NCBI GenBank assembly: GCA_934230115.1 | Contig: CAKQEI010000043.1 | Span: 1-21,410 of the forward strand | Source: an uncultured Prevotella sp. | GTDB lineage: Bacteria > Bacteroidota > Bacteroidia > Bacteroidales > Bacteroidaceae | DNA length: 21,410 nt | Direction: 5' to 3' | Shown: positions 7,893 to 14,456 of the stretch, piece after piece | Layout of the letters: each line of letters starts with the position of its first letter | Position numbering within the stretch: the stretch's first letter is position 1 | Translations under genes and position numbers: made by a program | The notes under the pieces: model-generated | Told to the model about the DNA's origin: nothing | What the model saw: only the letters and a program-made list of their open reading frames with translations | Databases searched by the model: none

Positions 7893-7955
7893 AATATAAT
7901 AATGTAAAAAAGGCTATGGCAAGAAATGCCATAGCCTTTTTTACATTATTATATT
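7893..7955. terminator. Bidirectional terminator with a 28-bp perfect stem
   Basis: Arms 7893-7920 and 7928-7955 are exact reverse complements around a 7-base loop (AAGAAAT). The core GGCTATGGC/GCCATAGCC is flanked by six A on one side and six T on the other, so each strand reads stem then T-run. The outer A/T-rich part reaches into the stop codon (7954-7956) of the NUDIX gene on the minus strand. It serves both the symporter gene and the NUDIX gene. Confidence 0.9.
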
Positions 7956-8514
7956 ACACTCTTTTAGCCTGCGCCTCTTCAGCCGACGTAAATCTGTCCT
8001 GACGCTCAAGAAACTTGATGAGTCCCCAACGTACTGAACGCAGACCGAACTGCTCGGTGTGAATGTCATCGGGATTAAGCCACATGCAGTCGGCTGCATC
8101 GTCGCCGGCTGCCACAACGCTGTCGTCTTCCACTTCGCAGAGGTAGAACATGTCGAGAGTGTGGATGTCGATGCCACTGTAGCGGTAGATGTTGGGCAGT
8201 GAGAAGAGATATTTTGCATCTGTCACCTTCAGTCCTGTCTCTTCCATCACCTCGCGTGCAAGTCCCTCTTCTGATGTCTCGCCTATCTGGGTGAAACCTC
8301 CCGGCAAATCGAGAGTGCCTTTGGCTGGCTCCTGCTTGCGACGCTCAACGAGAATCTCGCCTTTGGCATTCTTGATGATTGCCACGTTGGAGGCACTTGG
8401 GTTCATAAAATACTCGAAACCGCAATTCTCACATTTCTTACTTGTAGCGCCGTTGGCTACAAAGTGGTGGCTGCCGCACTTAGGGCAGTACTCGAATTTT
8501 TCTAATGGATGCAT
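7954..8514 (-). CDS. NUDIX hydrolase with N-terminal zinc ribbon
   Basis: This 186-residue cytoplasmic protein hydrolyses a nucleoside diphosphate linked to another group, of unknown identity. A zinc ribbon is formed by Cys10, Cys13, Cys28 and Cys31 (CPKCG and CENCG). A complete NUDIX box follows at residues 73-95: Gly73, Glu79, REVMEE at 87-92, and GL at 94-95, so all metal-binding residues are present. The zinc ribbon followed by a NUDIX domain resembles NADH pyrophosphatase (NudC), but the protein is shorter and I see no clear SQPWPFPxS motif, so I do not use that name. It starts 51 bases after the esterase on the same strand, so the two may be co-transcribed. Confidence 0.9.
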   Translation of the reverse strand: MHPLEKFEYCPKCGSHHFVANGATSKKCENCGFEYFMNPSASNVAIIKNAKGEILVERRKQEPAKGTLDLPGGFTQIGETSEEGLAREVMEETGLKVTDAKYLFSLPNIYRYSGIDIHTLDMFYLCEVEDDSVVAAGDDAADCMWLNPDDIHTEQFGLRSVRWGLIKFLERQDRFTSAEEAQAKRV

Positions 8515-8565
8515 GTTATGTGAATTTTGTAATGAACAATTATGTTTTTCCTGAAATCTTACTTG

Positions 8566-9990
8566 TTATTTAATCTTAGCTCTGAATGGCAGCAAAGGCA
8601 GACCGCCTTGGTTGCGTGCTGTGCCGAGTTGGAAGTTCTTGAAACAGTAGCGCACTTCCACGGGCTTATGCACATTGGGTGATGACAGAATGATGCCGTC
8701 GTGCCAGTCGTAGCGTGCGGCTGCGGGATGGAACTTGCCGTCTGTGCCGGCTATCTCGAATCCCTCAATGCCGTAGAGCGGATATATTCCATGGTCGGTG
8801 TTGCGGAGTTTCACGCATACATCACTGCCGTTCATGGTGATATTGTCCAACGATGGGTTCTTGTAGATGAGGCCCTTTATGCCGTAGGCTTCGGATAGGG
8901 CATAGAAGGCAAGGCGTTCGCCCACTTTGCGCTTCTGTGAGGGGTGGATTTGTTTCATCTCCCACTTGTAGGCACCGTCGTTGTTGCCTATAAGTCCGCA
9001 GTTCTTTATCTTTGTTGAGGCTATATATTGCTGTTCGCGCAGAAGAGCGGCATCTGTGCCATTGGCGTTGTTGTACCAGTAAGGTGCAATCTCGACAAAG
9101 TAGAATGGTATCTCGCCACAACCGAATGCCTTGCGCCATTGCTCCACAAGTATGCCGAGTCGGCGGGCATAGTCGTCGGTGTGGTAACCCACGTTTGAGC
9201 ATCCTTGATAATAGATGATGCCCTTGACGGTGTATTTCTGTATGGGCGAAAAAGTGCCGTTGCCCCATACAAGCTGACGATAATAGTCGGTTTTGACGCT
9301 GTATATGGATGTGGAATCGAGTTTTTCATCGGTGTTTTTCTTCAGATTGTCGTAGTCGAGCCACGACTCCACACGCGAGCCACCCTTGTTGGCTTCTATC
9401 AGTCCTACGGGCACTCCAAGTGTCTGTTCCAGCATTCTGCCGAAGAAATAACCCGTGGCAGACGTGTTGCCTACTGTCTCAGGCGATACGACCTGCCACT
9501 TGACGTTGGCATCCTGCTGAGGCTTCATCGACATTGTGGCTGGTATCTTGGCGTAGCGCACGCCACTATGACTGCGAGCGTCGACCACTACCTTGTTGTA
9601 GCCTTCCACTGGACAACCGTCAAAACCATGTACTGGCATCTCCATGTTCGACTGTCCGGCACATACCCACACCTCGCCTGAAAGAACATTGCTTATTGTA
9701 GTTTCCTCTCCGTCGCTGAACTTAATTGTCAATGGTGTATAACCAGCTTTGGGTGTATGCACACGCACTTCCCAAGCGCCGTCTTTTCCTGACTGGCAGT
9801 TGTAAGTCTGGTTGCTCCACGATGTAGTGACTCTCACCTTCTTTCCTGGTGCAGCCCATCCCCAAAGTCTTACGTCGGAATTGCTTTGCACCACCATATT
9901 GTCGGATATGAGATGATGCAGTCGCACCTTAGCATTTGCGCATAATGTTGCCACGCAGGCAAGCGAAAGAATGAAAATATGTTTACGCAT
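8566..9990 (-). CDS. Sialate O-acetylesterase-type SGNH esterase
   Basis: This exported esterase probably removes O-acetyl groups from sialic acid or other glycans. From the ATG at 9990 it has 474 residues and begins with signal peptide MRKHIFILSLACVATLCANA. A longer frame to 10017 adds nine residues ahead of the signal peptide and is less likely. An N-terminal beta-sandwich (residues 21-105) leads into the SGNH domain with AGQSNMEMPV, where Ser114 is the nucleophile. The pair IHPSQKRKVGERLA near the C-terminus supplies the catalytic histidine of the family (usually DxxH). GLIEANKGGS and YYQGCSN are the other conserved blocks. Related enzymes in Bacteroidales also act on acetylated xylan, so the substrate is open. 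It is divergent from the alpha/beta hydrolase at 10092. Confidence 0.88.
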   Translation of the reverse strand: MRKHIFILSLACVATLCANAKVRLHHLISDNMVVQSNSDVRLWGWAAPGKKVRVTTSWSNQTYNCQSGKDGAWEVRVHTPKAGYTPLTIKFSDGEETTISNVLSGEVWVCAGQSNMEMPVHGFDGCPVEGYNKVVVDARSHSGVRYAKIPATMSMKPQQDANVKWQVVSPETVGNTSATGYFFGRMLEQTLGVPVGLIEANKGGSRVESWLDYDNLKKNTDEKLDSTSIYSVKTDYYRQLVWGNGTFSPIQKYTVKGIIYYQGCSNVGYHTDDYARRLGILVEQWRKAFGCGEIPFYFVEIAPYWYNNANGTDAALLREQQYIASTKIKNCGLIGNNDGAYKWEMKQIHPSQKRKVGERLAFYALSEAYGIKGLIYKNPSLDNITMNGSDVCVKLRNTDHGIYPLYGIEGFEIAGTDGKFHPAAARYDWHDGIILSSPNVHKPVEVRYCFKNFQLGTARNQGGLPLLPFRAKIK

Positions 9991-10010
9991 AATATGGATG
10001 TTTAAAAACG

Positions 10011-10042
10011 ACTGCAATATTACGAAAAAATGGTTATCTTTG
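10011..10042 (+). promoter_or_regulatory. Candidate promoter of the alpha/beta hydrolase gene
   Basis: TATCTTTG (10035-10042) is a perfect -7 element. An imperfect -33 element, ACTG (10011-10014), lies 20 bases upstream. The leader to the ATG at 10092 is about 45 A/T-rich bases. I found no comparable element for the divergent esterase in this 101-base gap. Confidence 0.5.
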
Positions 10043-10091
10043 CAAGTAATATTTCTATATTAGCAATAAAAATTCAAAAAAATATTCATAA

Positions 10092-10916
10092 ATGAAAGTA
10101 TTAAAGTACATTTTCTCTCTGCTGCTGCTTGTTTTGGTGGCAGTTCCGTCGTTTGCCCAAAAGTCGTTTAGTGTTAATGTGTGGGATAAAAAAGCTCCTG
10201 AAAAGAACGGATTGCAGGACACTGCCTACATTAAGGTTTTCCTGCCTGAGGAGCGTCGTGCTACTGGTCGTGCCATTGTCATTTGTCCGGGTGGAGGCTA
10301 CGAGCAACTTGCCATGCAGCATGAGGGCACCGATTGGGCTCCTTTCTTCAACAAGATGGGCATTGCCACTATCGTCCTGCACTACCGTATGCCCAATGGC
10401 AATGTCAAGGTGCCCGTTAGCGATGCCGAGGAGGCTATGCGCATTGTGCGCCGCAATGCTGCCAATTGGCATATCAATGAGCAGAATATTGGTATCATGG
10501 GCTTCTCGGCTGGCGGACACCTTGCCTCTACAATAGCTACACAGTCGAAGGGCGACGCTAAGCCTAATTTCCAGATATTGTTCTATCCCGTCATAACAAT
10601 GATGCAGGGCTATACTCATCAAGGTTCTCACGACAATCTGCTTGGCAAGAATGCCAGCAAGAAGGAGGAACAGAAGTATTGCTCCGACCTTCAGGTGTCG
10701 CGTGTCACTCCGCGTGCCTGCATCTTCCTCTCTGACAACGACCACACTGTGCTGCCTATCAATGGCGTGAACTACTACATTGAGCTTTATCGCCACGATG
10801 TTCCGGCTGCTCTGCATGTTTATCCTGACGGTGGTCATGGATATGGCATGCGCACGTCTTTCCAGTATCATCTTGAAATGCTCATGGACTTGAGAGCGTG
10901 GCTGGAGAGCTTTTGA
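10092..10916 (+). CDS. Exported alpha/beta hydrolase (acetyl-xylan-esterase-like)
   Basis: This 274-residue protein begins with signal peptide MKVLKYIFSLLLLVLVAVPSFA. The hydrolase fold follows, with oxyanion-hole segment CPGGGYE at 65-71, nucleophile elbow GFSAGG (Ser139), a candidate acid in SDND (Asp215 or Asp217), and catalytic His249 in GGHGYG. The order and the GGGY motif match the BD-FAE/esterase-lipase group. Many members of that group in Bacteroidales release acetyl or feruloyl groups from hemicellulose. The substrate is inferred only from family and from the divergent acetylesterase next door. It has its own promoter and ends at a shared terminator. The periplasm is the likely location. 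Confidence 0.85.
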   Translation: MKVLKYIFSLLLLVLVAVPSFAQKSFSVNVWDKKAPEKNGLQDTAYIKVFLPEERRATGRAIVICPGGGYEQLAMQHEGTDWAPFFNKMGIATIVLHYRMPNGNVKVPVSDAEEAMRIVRRNAANWHINEQNIGIMGFSAGGHLASTIATQSKGDAKPNFQILFYPVITMMQGYTHQGSHDNLLGKNASKKEEQKYCSDLQVSRVTPRACIFLSDNDHTVLPINGVNYYIELYRHDVPAALHVYPDGGHGYGMRTSFQYHLEMLMDLRAWLESF

Positions 10917-10945
10917 TAATTGTTAATTATAAATCATATAGTCAA

Positions 10946-11006
10946 TAAAAAAGTTCTTCCGATATATGGATTTGTGCAAATTCCATATATCGGAAGAACT
11001 TTTTTA
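10946..11006. terminator. Bidirectional terminator between convergent genes
   Basis: A long hairpin pairs 10946-10970 with 10982-11006 (core AGTTCTTCCGATATATGGA). Three further base pairs lie inside a single-base bulge, and the loop is GTGC. Six A precede and six T follow the core, so each strand shows stem then T-run. It lies just past the stops of the alpha/beta hydrolase gene and of rnr. Confidence 0.9.
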
Positions 11007-11009
11007 CTT

Positions 11010-13205
11010 TTAATCGGCAAGTGTGAAGTCAAGCTGTTTCTTTTCGAGATTAGCCTGGGCAACCTTAATCTTTATAGGGTCGCCAAGCTGATACTTGTGG
11101 TGATGGCGACGGCCAACGAGACAGTAGTTGCGCTCGTCGAAGTCGTAGTAGTCGTCGTCAAGGTCGCGCATTGGTACAAGACCCTCGCAGTGGTTCTCGT
11201 CAATCTCGCAGTAGATGCCGTAGGACTGGATGCCCGAGATATGCGCCTCGTACACATTGCCAACTCTTTCGGACATAAACTCCACAGCCTTATACTTTAT
11301 AGAGTCGCGCTCGGCATTGGCAGCTATCTGCTCCATTTCAGACGAGTGCTCGCACAACTCCTCGTAGTGCTCCTTGTTGGCAGAGCGTCCACCCTGCTGG
11401 TAGCGAGTGATAAGACGGTGCACCATAGTGTCGGGATAGCGTCGGATTGGCGAAGTGAAGTGGGTGTAGTAGTCGAATGCCAAGCCGAAGTGTCCGATGT
11501 TGTGGATGGAGTATTTCGCCTTCATCATGGCTCTGAGCGCAACAGTCTGAATGAGGTTCTGCTCGCGCTTGCCCTCGCAGTCGGCCATAAGGTTGTTGAG
11601 CGAACGGGCGAGAGCGCCCTTTGTGCCGTCGGTCTTCATCTTGTAGCCAAACTTCACAACAAACTCTCTGAGTGTCTCGAGCTTTGTAGGGTCGGGATTG
11701 TCGTGCACACGATAGGGCAGGGTCTTTGGCTTCTTGCCCTTTGCCACCTTACCTATAGATTCAGCCACTGTCTTGTTGGCAAGAAGCATGAATTCCTCAA
11801 TGAGCTTGTTGGCATCCTTCGAACGCTTGAAGTAGCAGCGTATAGGTTTGCCCTTCTCGTCGACATCAAAGTGCAGTTCCTCGCGGTCGAACTTTACAGA
11901 GCCGTTCTTGAAGCGTGCGGCGCGAAGCTTCTTGGCAAGTCGGTCAAGCTGTATCAGGTTGTCGGCGTTCTCGCCCTTATACCCCTCCTTTGGAGCTTTA
12001 GGAGCCGGCTCGCCCTTGCCGTCAACCACACCGTTATCCTCAAGCAACTGCTGCACTTCCTCGTAGGCGTAGCGGCGGTTAGACTTGATGACAGTGTGCA
12101 CAATGCGGTAGGCCTTGACGTTGGCATCGTCGTCGAGGTTGAAGATGACGGAGAAAGCCAACTTCTCCTCGTCAGGACGCAGAGAGCAGATGAAGTTGCA
12201 CAGACGCTCCGGAAGCATAGGTATTGTGCGGTCGACAAGATAAACACTCGTGGCTCGTTTCACAGCCTCCTTGTCAATCACGGAGCCCTCCTTGACGTAA
12301 TGCGAGACATCGGCAATGTGGACGCCCACCTCCCACAGTCCGTCCTTAAGCTTCTTTATCGACAGAGCGTCGTCGAAGTCCTTGGCGTCTTTCGGGTCGA
12401 TGGTGCATGTGAATGTGTCGCGGAAGTCCTCGCGCTCGGCATAGTCCTCGGGAGTGATTTCGGCAGAAATCTTCTCGGCAGCCTCCTCCACATTCTTGGG
12501 ATATTTATAAGGCAGACCGTATTGTGCGAGAATAGTGTTCATCTCGACATCGTTATCGCCCGATTTACCCAGTACGTCAACCACCTCGCCAATCATATTG
12601 CGGTGGTCCTGGTCGGGCCATTCCACAATCTTCACCACAGCATTGTCGCCGTCCTTGCCGCCCTTCAGCTTGCGTCGCGGAATTATGATGCTGTTGGCAA
12701 GCACGTTGCTTGGCGAGATAAGAGTGCAAAGGTCGTGGTCGATGGAGAGTCGTCCCACGAAGGTGTCCTTGGCTCTTTTCAGAATCTCAATCACCTGCGC
12801 CTCGTTGATGTGGTTCTTGCGTCGTGCCATGCACGAATAGCGCACGTGGTCGCCCGTCAAAGCCCACATTGAGTTGCGCTCGGCAACGAATATGGGTTTC
12901 TCGGAGTCGTCGGGGATGATAGTGTTCTTGCCGTTGGCTTTGCGCTGGAACACACCCTCGCGCACCTGCCCTTGAAGGTTGAGCTTGTAGGAGTTGTCCG
13001 ACACCTTGGTGATGAAGTCGTCCCACGCCATGTCGTCCATGATGTCGATGGCAAGCATCTTCAGCGGATGAGTGTCGAGATGCAGAGTGCGGAATATATC
13101 CTTAAACGATAGTGTCTTGCCGGGATTAGAGGTGAATAGATTCTCAAGCTTCGGGGCAAGCTGTTTTTTGCTCATGCGTTTGCCGCCTTTTTTTCCTTTT
13201 CCCAT
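11010..13205 (-). CDS. rnr: Ribonuclease R
   Basis: This is a 731-residue 3'-to-5' exoribonuclease of the RNase II/R family that degrades structured RNA in the cytoplasm. It has an N-terminal winged-helix segment (about 15-60), cold-shock domains, and the RNB catalytic domain with IDPKDAKDFDDA at 269-280. Asp270, Asp276, Asp278 and Asp279 match the four metal-binding aspartates. A C-terminal S1 domain (VGNVYEAHISGIQSYGIYCEI) follows. I chose ATG 13205 (MGKGKKGGKRMSKKQ) because the longer frame to 13322 adds 39 residues without domain character that overlap lpxH in another frame. It is third in the run sufT-like, lpxH, rnr, 52 bases after lpxH. Confidence 0.95.
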   Translation of the reverse strand: MGKGKKGGKRMSKKQLAPKLENLFTSNPGKTLSFKDIFRTLHLDTHPLKMLAIDIMDDMAWDDFITKVSDNSYKLNLQGQVREGVFQRKANGKNTIIPDDSEKPIFVAERNSMWALTGDHVRYSCMARRKNHINEAQVIEILKRAKDTFVGRLSIDHDLCTLISPSNVLANSIIIPRRKLKGGKDGDNAVVKIVEWPDQDHRNMIGEVVDVLGKSGDNDVEMNTILAQYGLPYKYPKNVEEAAEKISAEITPEDYAEREDFRDTFTCTIDPKDAKDFDDALSIKKLKDGLWEVGVHIADVSHYVKEGSVIDKEAVKRATSVYLVDRTIPMLPERLCNFICSLRPDEEKLAFSVIFNLDDDANVKAYRIVHTVIKSNRRYAYEEVQQLLEDNGVVDGKGEPAPKAPKEGYKGENADNLIQLDRLAKKLRAARFKNGSVKFDREELHFDVDEKGKPIRCYFKRSKDANKLIEEFMLLANKTVAESIGKVAKGKKPKTLPYRVHDNPDPTKLETLREFVVKFGYKMKTDGTKGALARSLNNLMADCEGKREQNLIQTVALRAMMKAKYSIHNIGHFGLAFDYYTHFTSPIRRYPDTMVHRLITRYQQGGRSANKEHYEELCEHSSEMEQIAANAERDSIKYKAVEFMSERVGNVYEAHISGIQSYGIYCEIDENHCEGLVPMRDLDDDYYDFDERNYCLVGRRHHHKYQLGDPIKIKVAQANLEKKQLDFTLAD

Positions 13206-13257
13206 AGTCGTATTTGGTTTTAGATTTATTATTATGTTGTTGCGTGCCGGCCTTTGT

Positions 13258-14022
13258 TTAAGGCTGGCTCTCGCCCTCCACATATTCCTCAAGGAACATG
13301 TGCTCGCCGTCGAACACGGCATATGTGAACTGCGTAATCCAGTCGCCGAGAATCATGATGCGTGTCTTCTTCGAGAGGAAGAGGTCGAGTTCGATGTGCC
13401 GGTGGCCGAACATGAAGTAGTCGACGTTAGGGTGGGTCTTCATGTATTGCTTGGCATAGAGCACCAGATGTTCGCGGTTCTCGCCCATGTAGGGAGGCTC
13501 TTTGCCGTCGGCACGCTTCAGTCGGGAGTGCTTAGCCCATGACAGTCCGAACCACATGGCCCAGCGTGGATGCAAGGAGTTGAAGAGGCGCTGGCAAGTG
13601 TGGTTGTGGAACACACTCTTCAGAAACTTGAACTTGCGGTCGGGGTCACCCAGTCCGTCGCCGTGGGCTATGTAGAACACCCTGTCGTAGATTTCCACCG
13701 TCTCGGGTTTGGTGTGGACAATAAGTCCACACTCCTCCTCAAGATAGCCGTAGGTCCAAATGTCGTGGTTGCCCGTGAAGAAATGCACTTCCACACCCAT
13801 GTCCGTCAGCTCCGACAGCTTGCCGAGAAAGCGCGTGTAGCCTTTCGGCACCACATAGCGCCACTCGTTCCAGAAGTCGAACATGTCGCCGAGCAGATAT
13901 ATGGCTCGTGCCTTAGTCTTTATCGAGTCGAGAAATCTCACAAGCCGCCTCTCTTGAGTGCGGCTGTGTTCGATGGCCCATGATCCGAGATGGGCATCGG
14001 AGAGGAAATATACATTCTTCAT
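13258..14022 (-). CDS. lpxH: UDP-2,3-diacylglucosamine diphosphatase (LpxH family)
   Basis: This 254-residue metallophosphoesterase cleaves UDP-2,3-diacylglucosamine to lipid X and UMP in lipid A synthesis, at the inner face of the cytoplasmic membrane. Metal-binding blocks are in order: SDAHLG (Asp9, His11), GDMFDFW (Asp46), TGNHD (Asn85, His86), AHGDGLG (His120), and FGHRH near residue 205. The start at ATG 14022 (MKNVYFLSDAHLG) places the first motif at the normal distance; the longer frame to 14043 uses TTG. It lies 28 bases after the sufT-like gene and 52 before rnr. LpxH-type enzymes fit the Gram-negative envelope of this phylum. A distinct substrate within the calcineurin-like family is less likely. 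Confidence 0.88.
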   Translation of the reverse strand: MKNVYFLSDAHLGSWAIEHSRTQERRLVRFLDSIKTKARAIYLLGDMFDFWNEWRYVVPKGYTRFLGKLSELTDMGVEVHFFTGNHDIWTYGYLEEECGLIVHTKPETVEIYDRVFYIAHGDGLGDPDRKFKFLKSVFHNHTCQRLFNSLHPRWAMWFGLSWAKHSRLKRADGKEPPYMGENREHLVLYAKQYMKTHPNVDYFMFGHRHIELDLFLSKKTRIMILGDWITQFTYAVFDGEHMFLEEYVEGESQP

Positions 14023-14050
14023 AAGCTTAAAGTCAATTTGCAATTGGAGT

Positions 14051-14371
14051 TTAGTCGAAGCCTAATTCCACACGAGCCTCTTCGGTCATCATGCTCTGGT
14101 CCCACTCAGGCTCGAACACGAGGTTCACGTTCGATGTCTTCACTCCCTCAATAGTGTCAACCTTCTGTCGCACGTCCTCAAGAATGAAGTCGGCTGCGGG
14201 GCACGATGGTGCTGTGAAGGTCATGTCGATGTCCACATTGCCCTCGTCGTTCACCTCAATCTTGTAGATGAGTCCGAGGTCGTAGATGTTGACTGGTATC
14301 TCTGGGTCGTAGACGGTTTTCAGCACGTCGACGATGCGTTCTTCTATCTTTGTCTTTTCTTCCTGTGTCAT
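14051..14371 (-). CDS. MIP18/DUF59 family Fe-S assembly protein (SufT-like)
   Basis: This 106-residue cytoplasmic protein is of the DUF59 family, which helps mature iron-sulfur proteins (SufT in bacteria, MIP18/CIAO2 in eukaryotes). The signature DPEIPVNIYDLGLIY spans residues 22-36. The segment TFTAPSCPAADF at 51-62 has the conserved Cys57. VNLVFEPEWDQSMM near the C-terminus matches the usual WxxxxM region. No suf genes are visible nearby, so the name SufT is by family only; PaaD-type proteins share the domain but occur with phenylacetate genes, which are absent. It is the first gene of the run continuing with lpxH and rnr. Confidence 0.88.
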   Translation of the reverse strand: MTQEEKTKIEERIVDVLKTVYDPEIPVNIYDLGLIYKIEVNDEGNVDIDMTFTAPSCPAADFILEDVRQKVDTIEGVKTSNVNLVFEPEWDQSMMTEEARVELGFD

Positions 14372-14402
14372 ATATTATTTTATGATGTCTTTTGATTATA
14401 TG

Positions 14403-14410
14403 CAAATTTA
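14403..14410 (-). promoter_or_regulatory. Candidate -7 element of the sufT-like/lpxH/rnr run
   Basis: TAAATTTG on the minus strand ends 31 bases before the ATG at 14371. The expected -33 position reads ATGG, not TTTG, so support is partial. Confidence 0.35.
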
Positions 14411-14424
14411 CTCATTTTTCTTGG

Positions 14425-14451
14425 AATAACCATAATCTGCTTATGGTTATT
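14425..14451. terminator. Weak hairpin after the GH92 gene
   Basis: A perfect 11-bp A/T-rich stem (AATAACCATAA at 14425-14435 with 14441-14451) and a 5-base loop start 6 bases beyond the GH92 stop. On the minus strand no T-run follows (CCAAGAAAAATG), so termination may be inefficient. The hairpin also lies just upstream of the sufT-like promoter. Confidence 0.4.
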
Positions 14452-14456
14452 TTGCC

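Noticed and set aside
10920..12872. A 650-codon plus-strand open frame opposite rnr
   Set aside because: It lies wholly antisense to a clear RNase R gene, is low in complexity (Val/Leu/Ala/His-rich), has no recognisable domain and runs through the terminator at 10946-11006. It is a by-product of codon use in rnr.
13206..13322. A 39-residue N-terminal extension of RNase R
   Set aside because: It overlaps the end of lpxH in a different frame and has no domain character; ATG at 13205 gives the normal family length.
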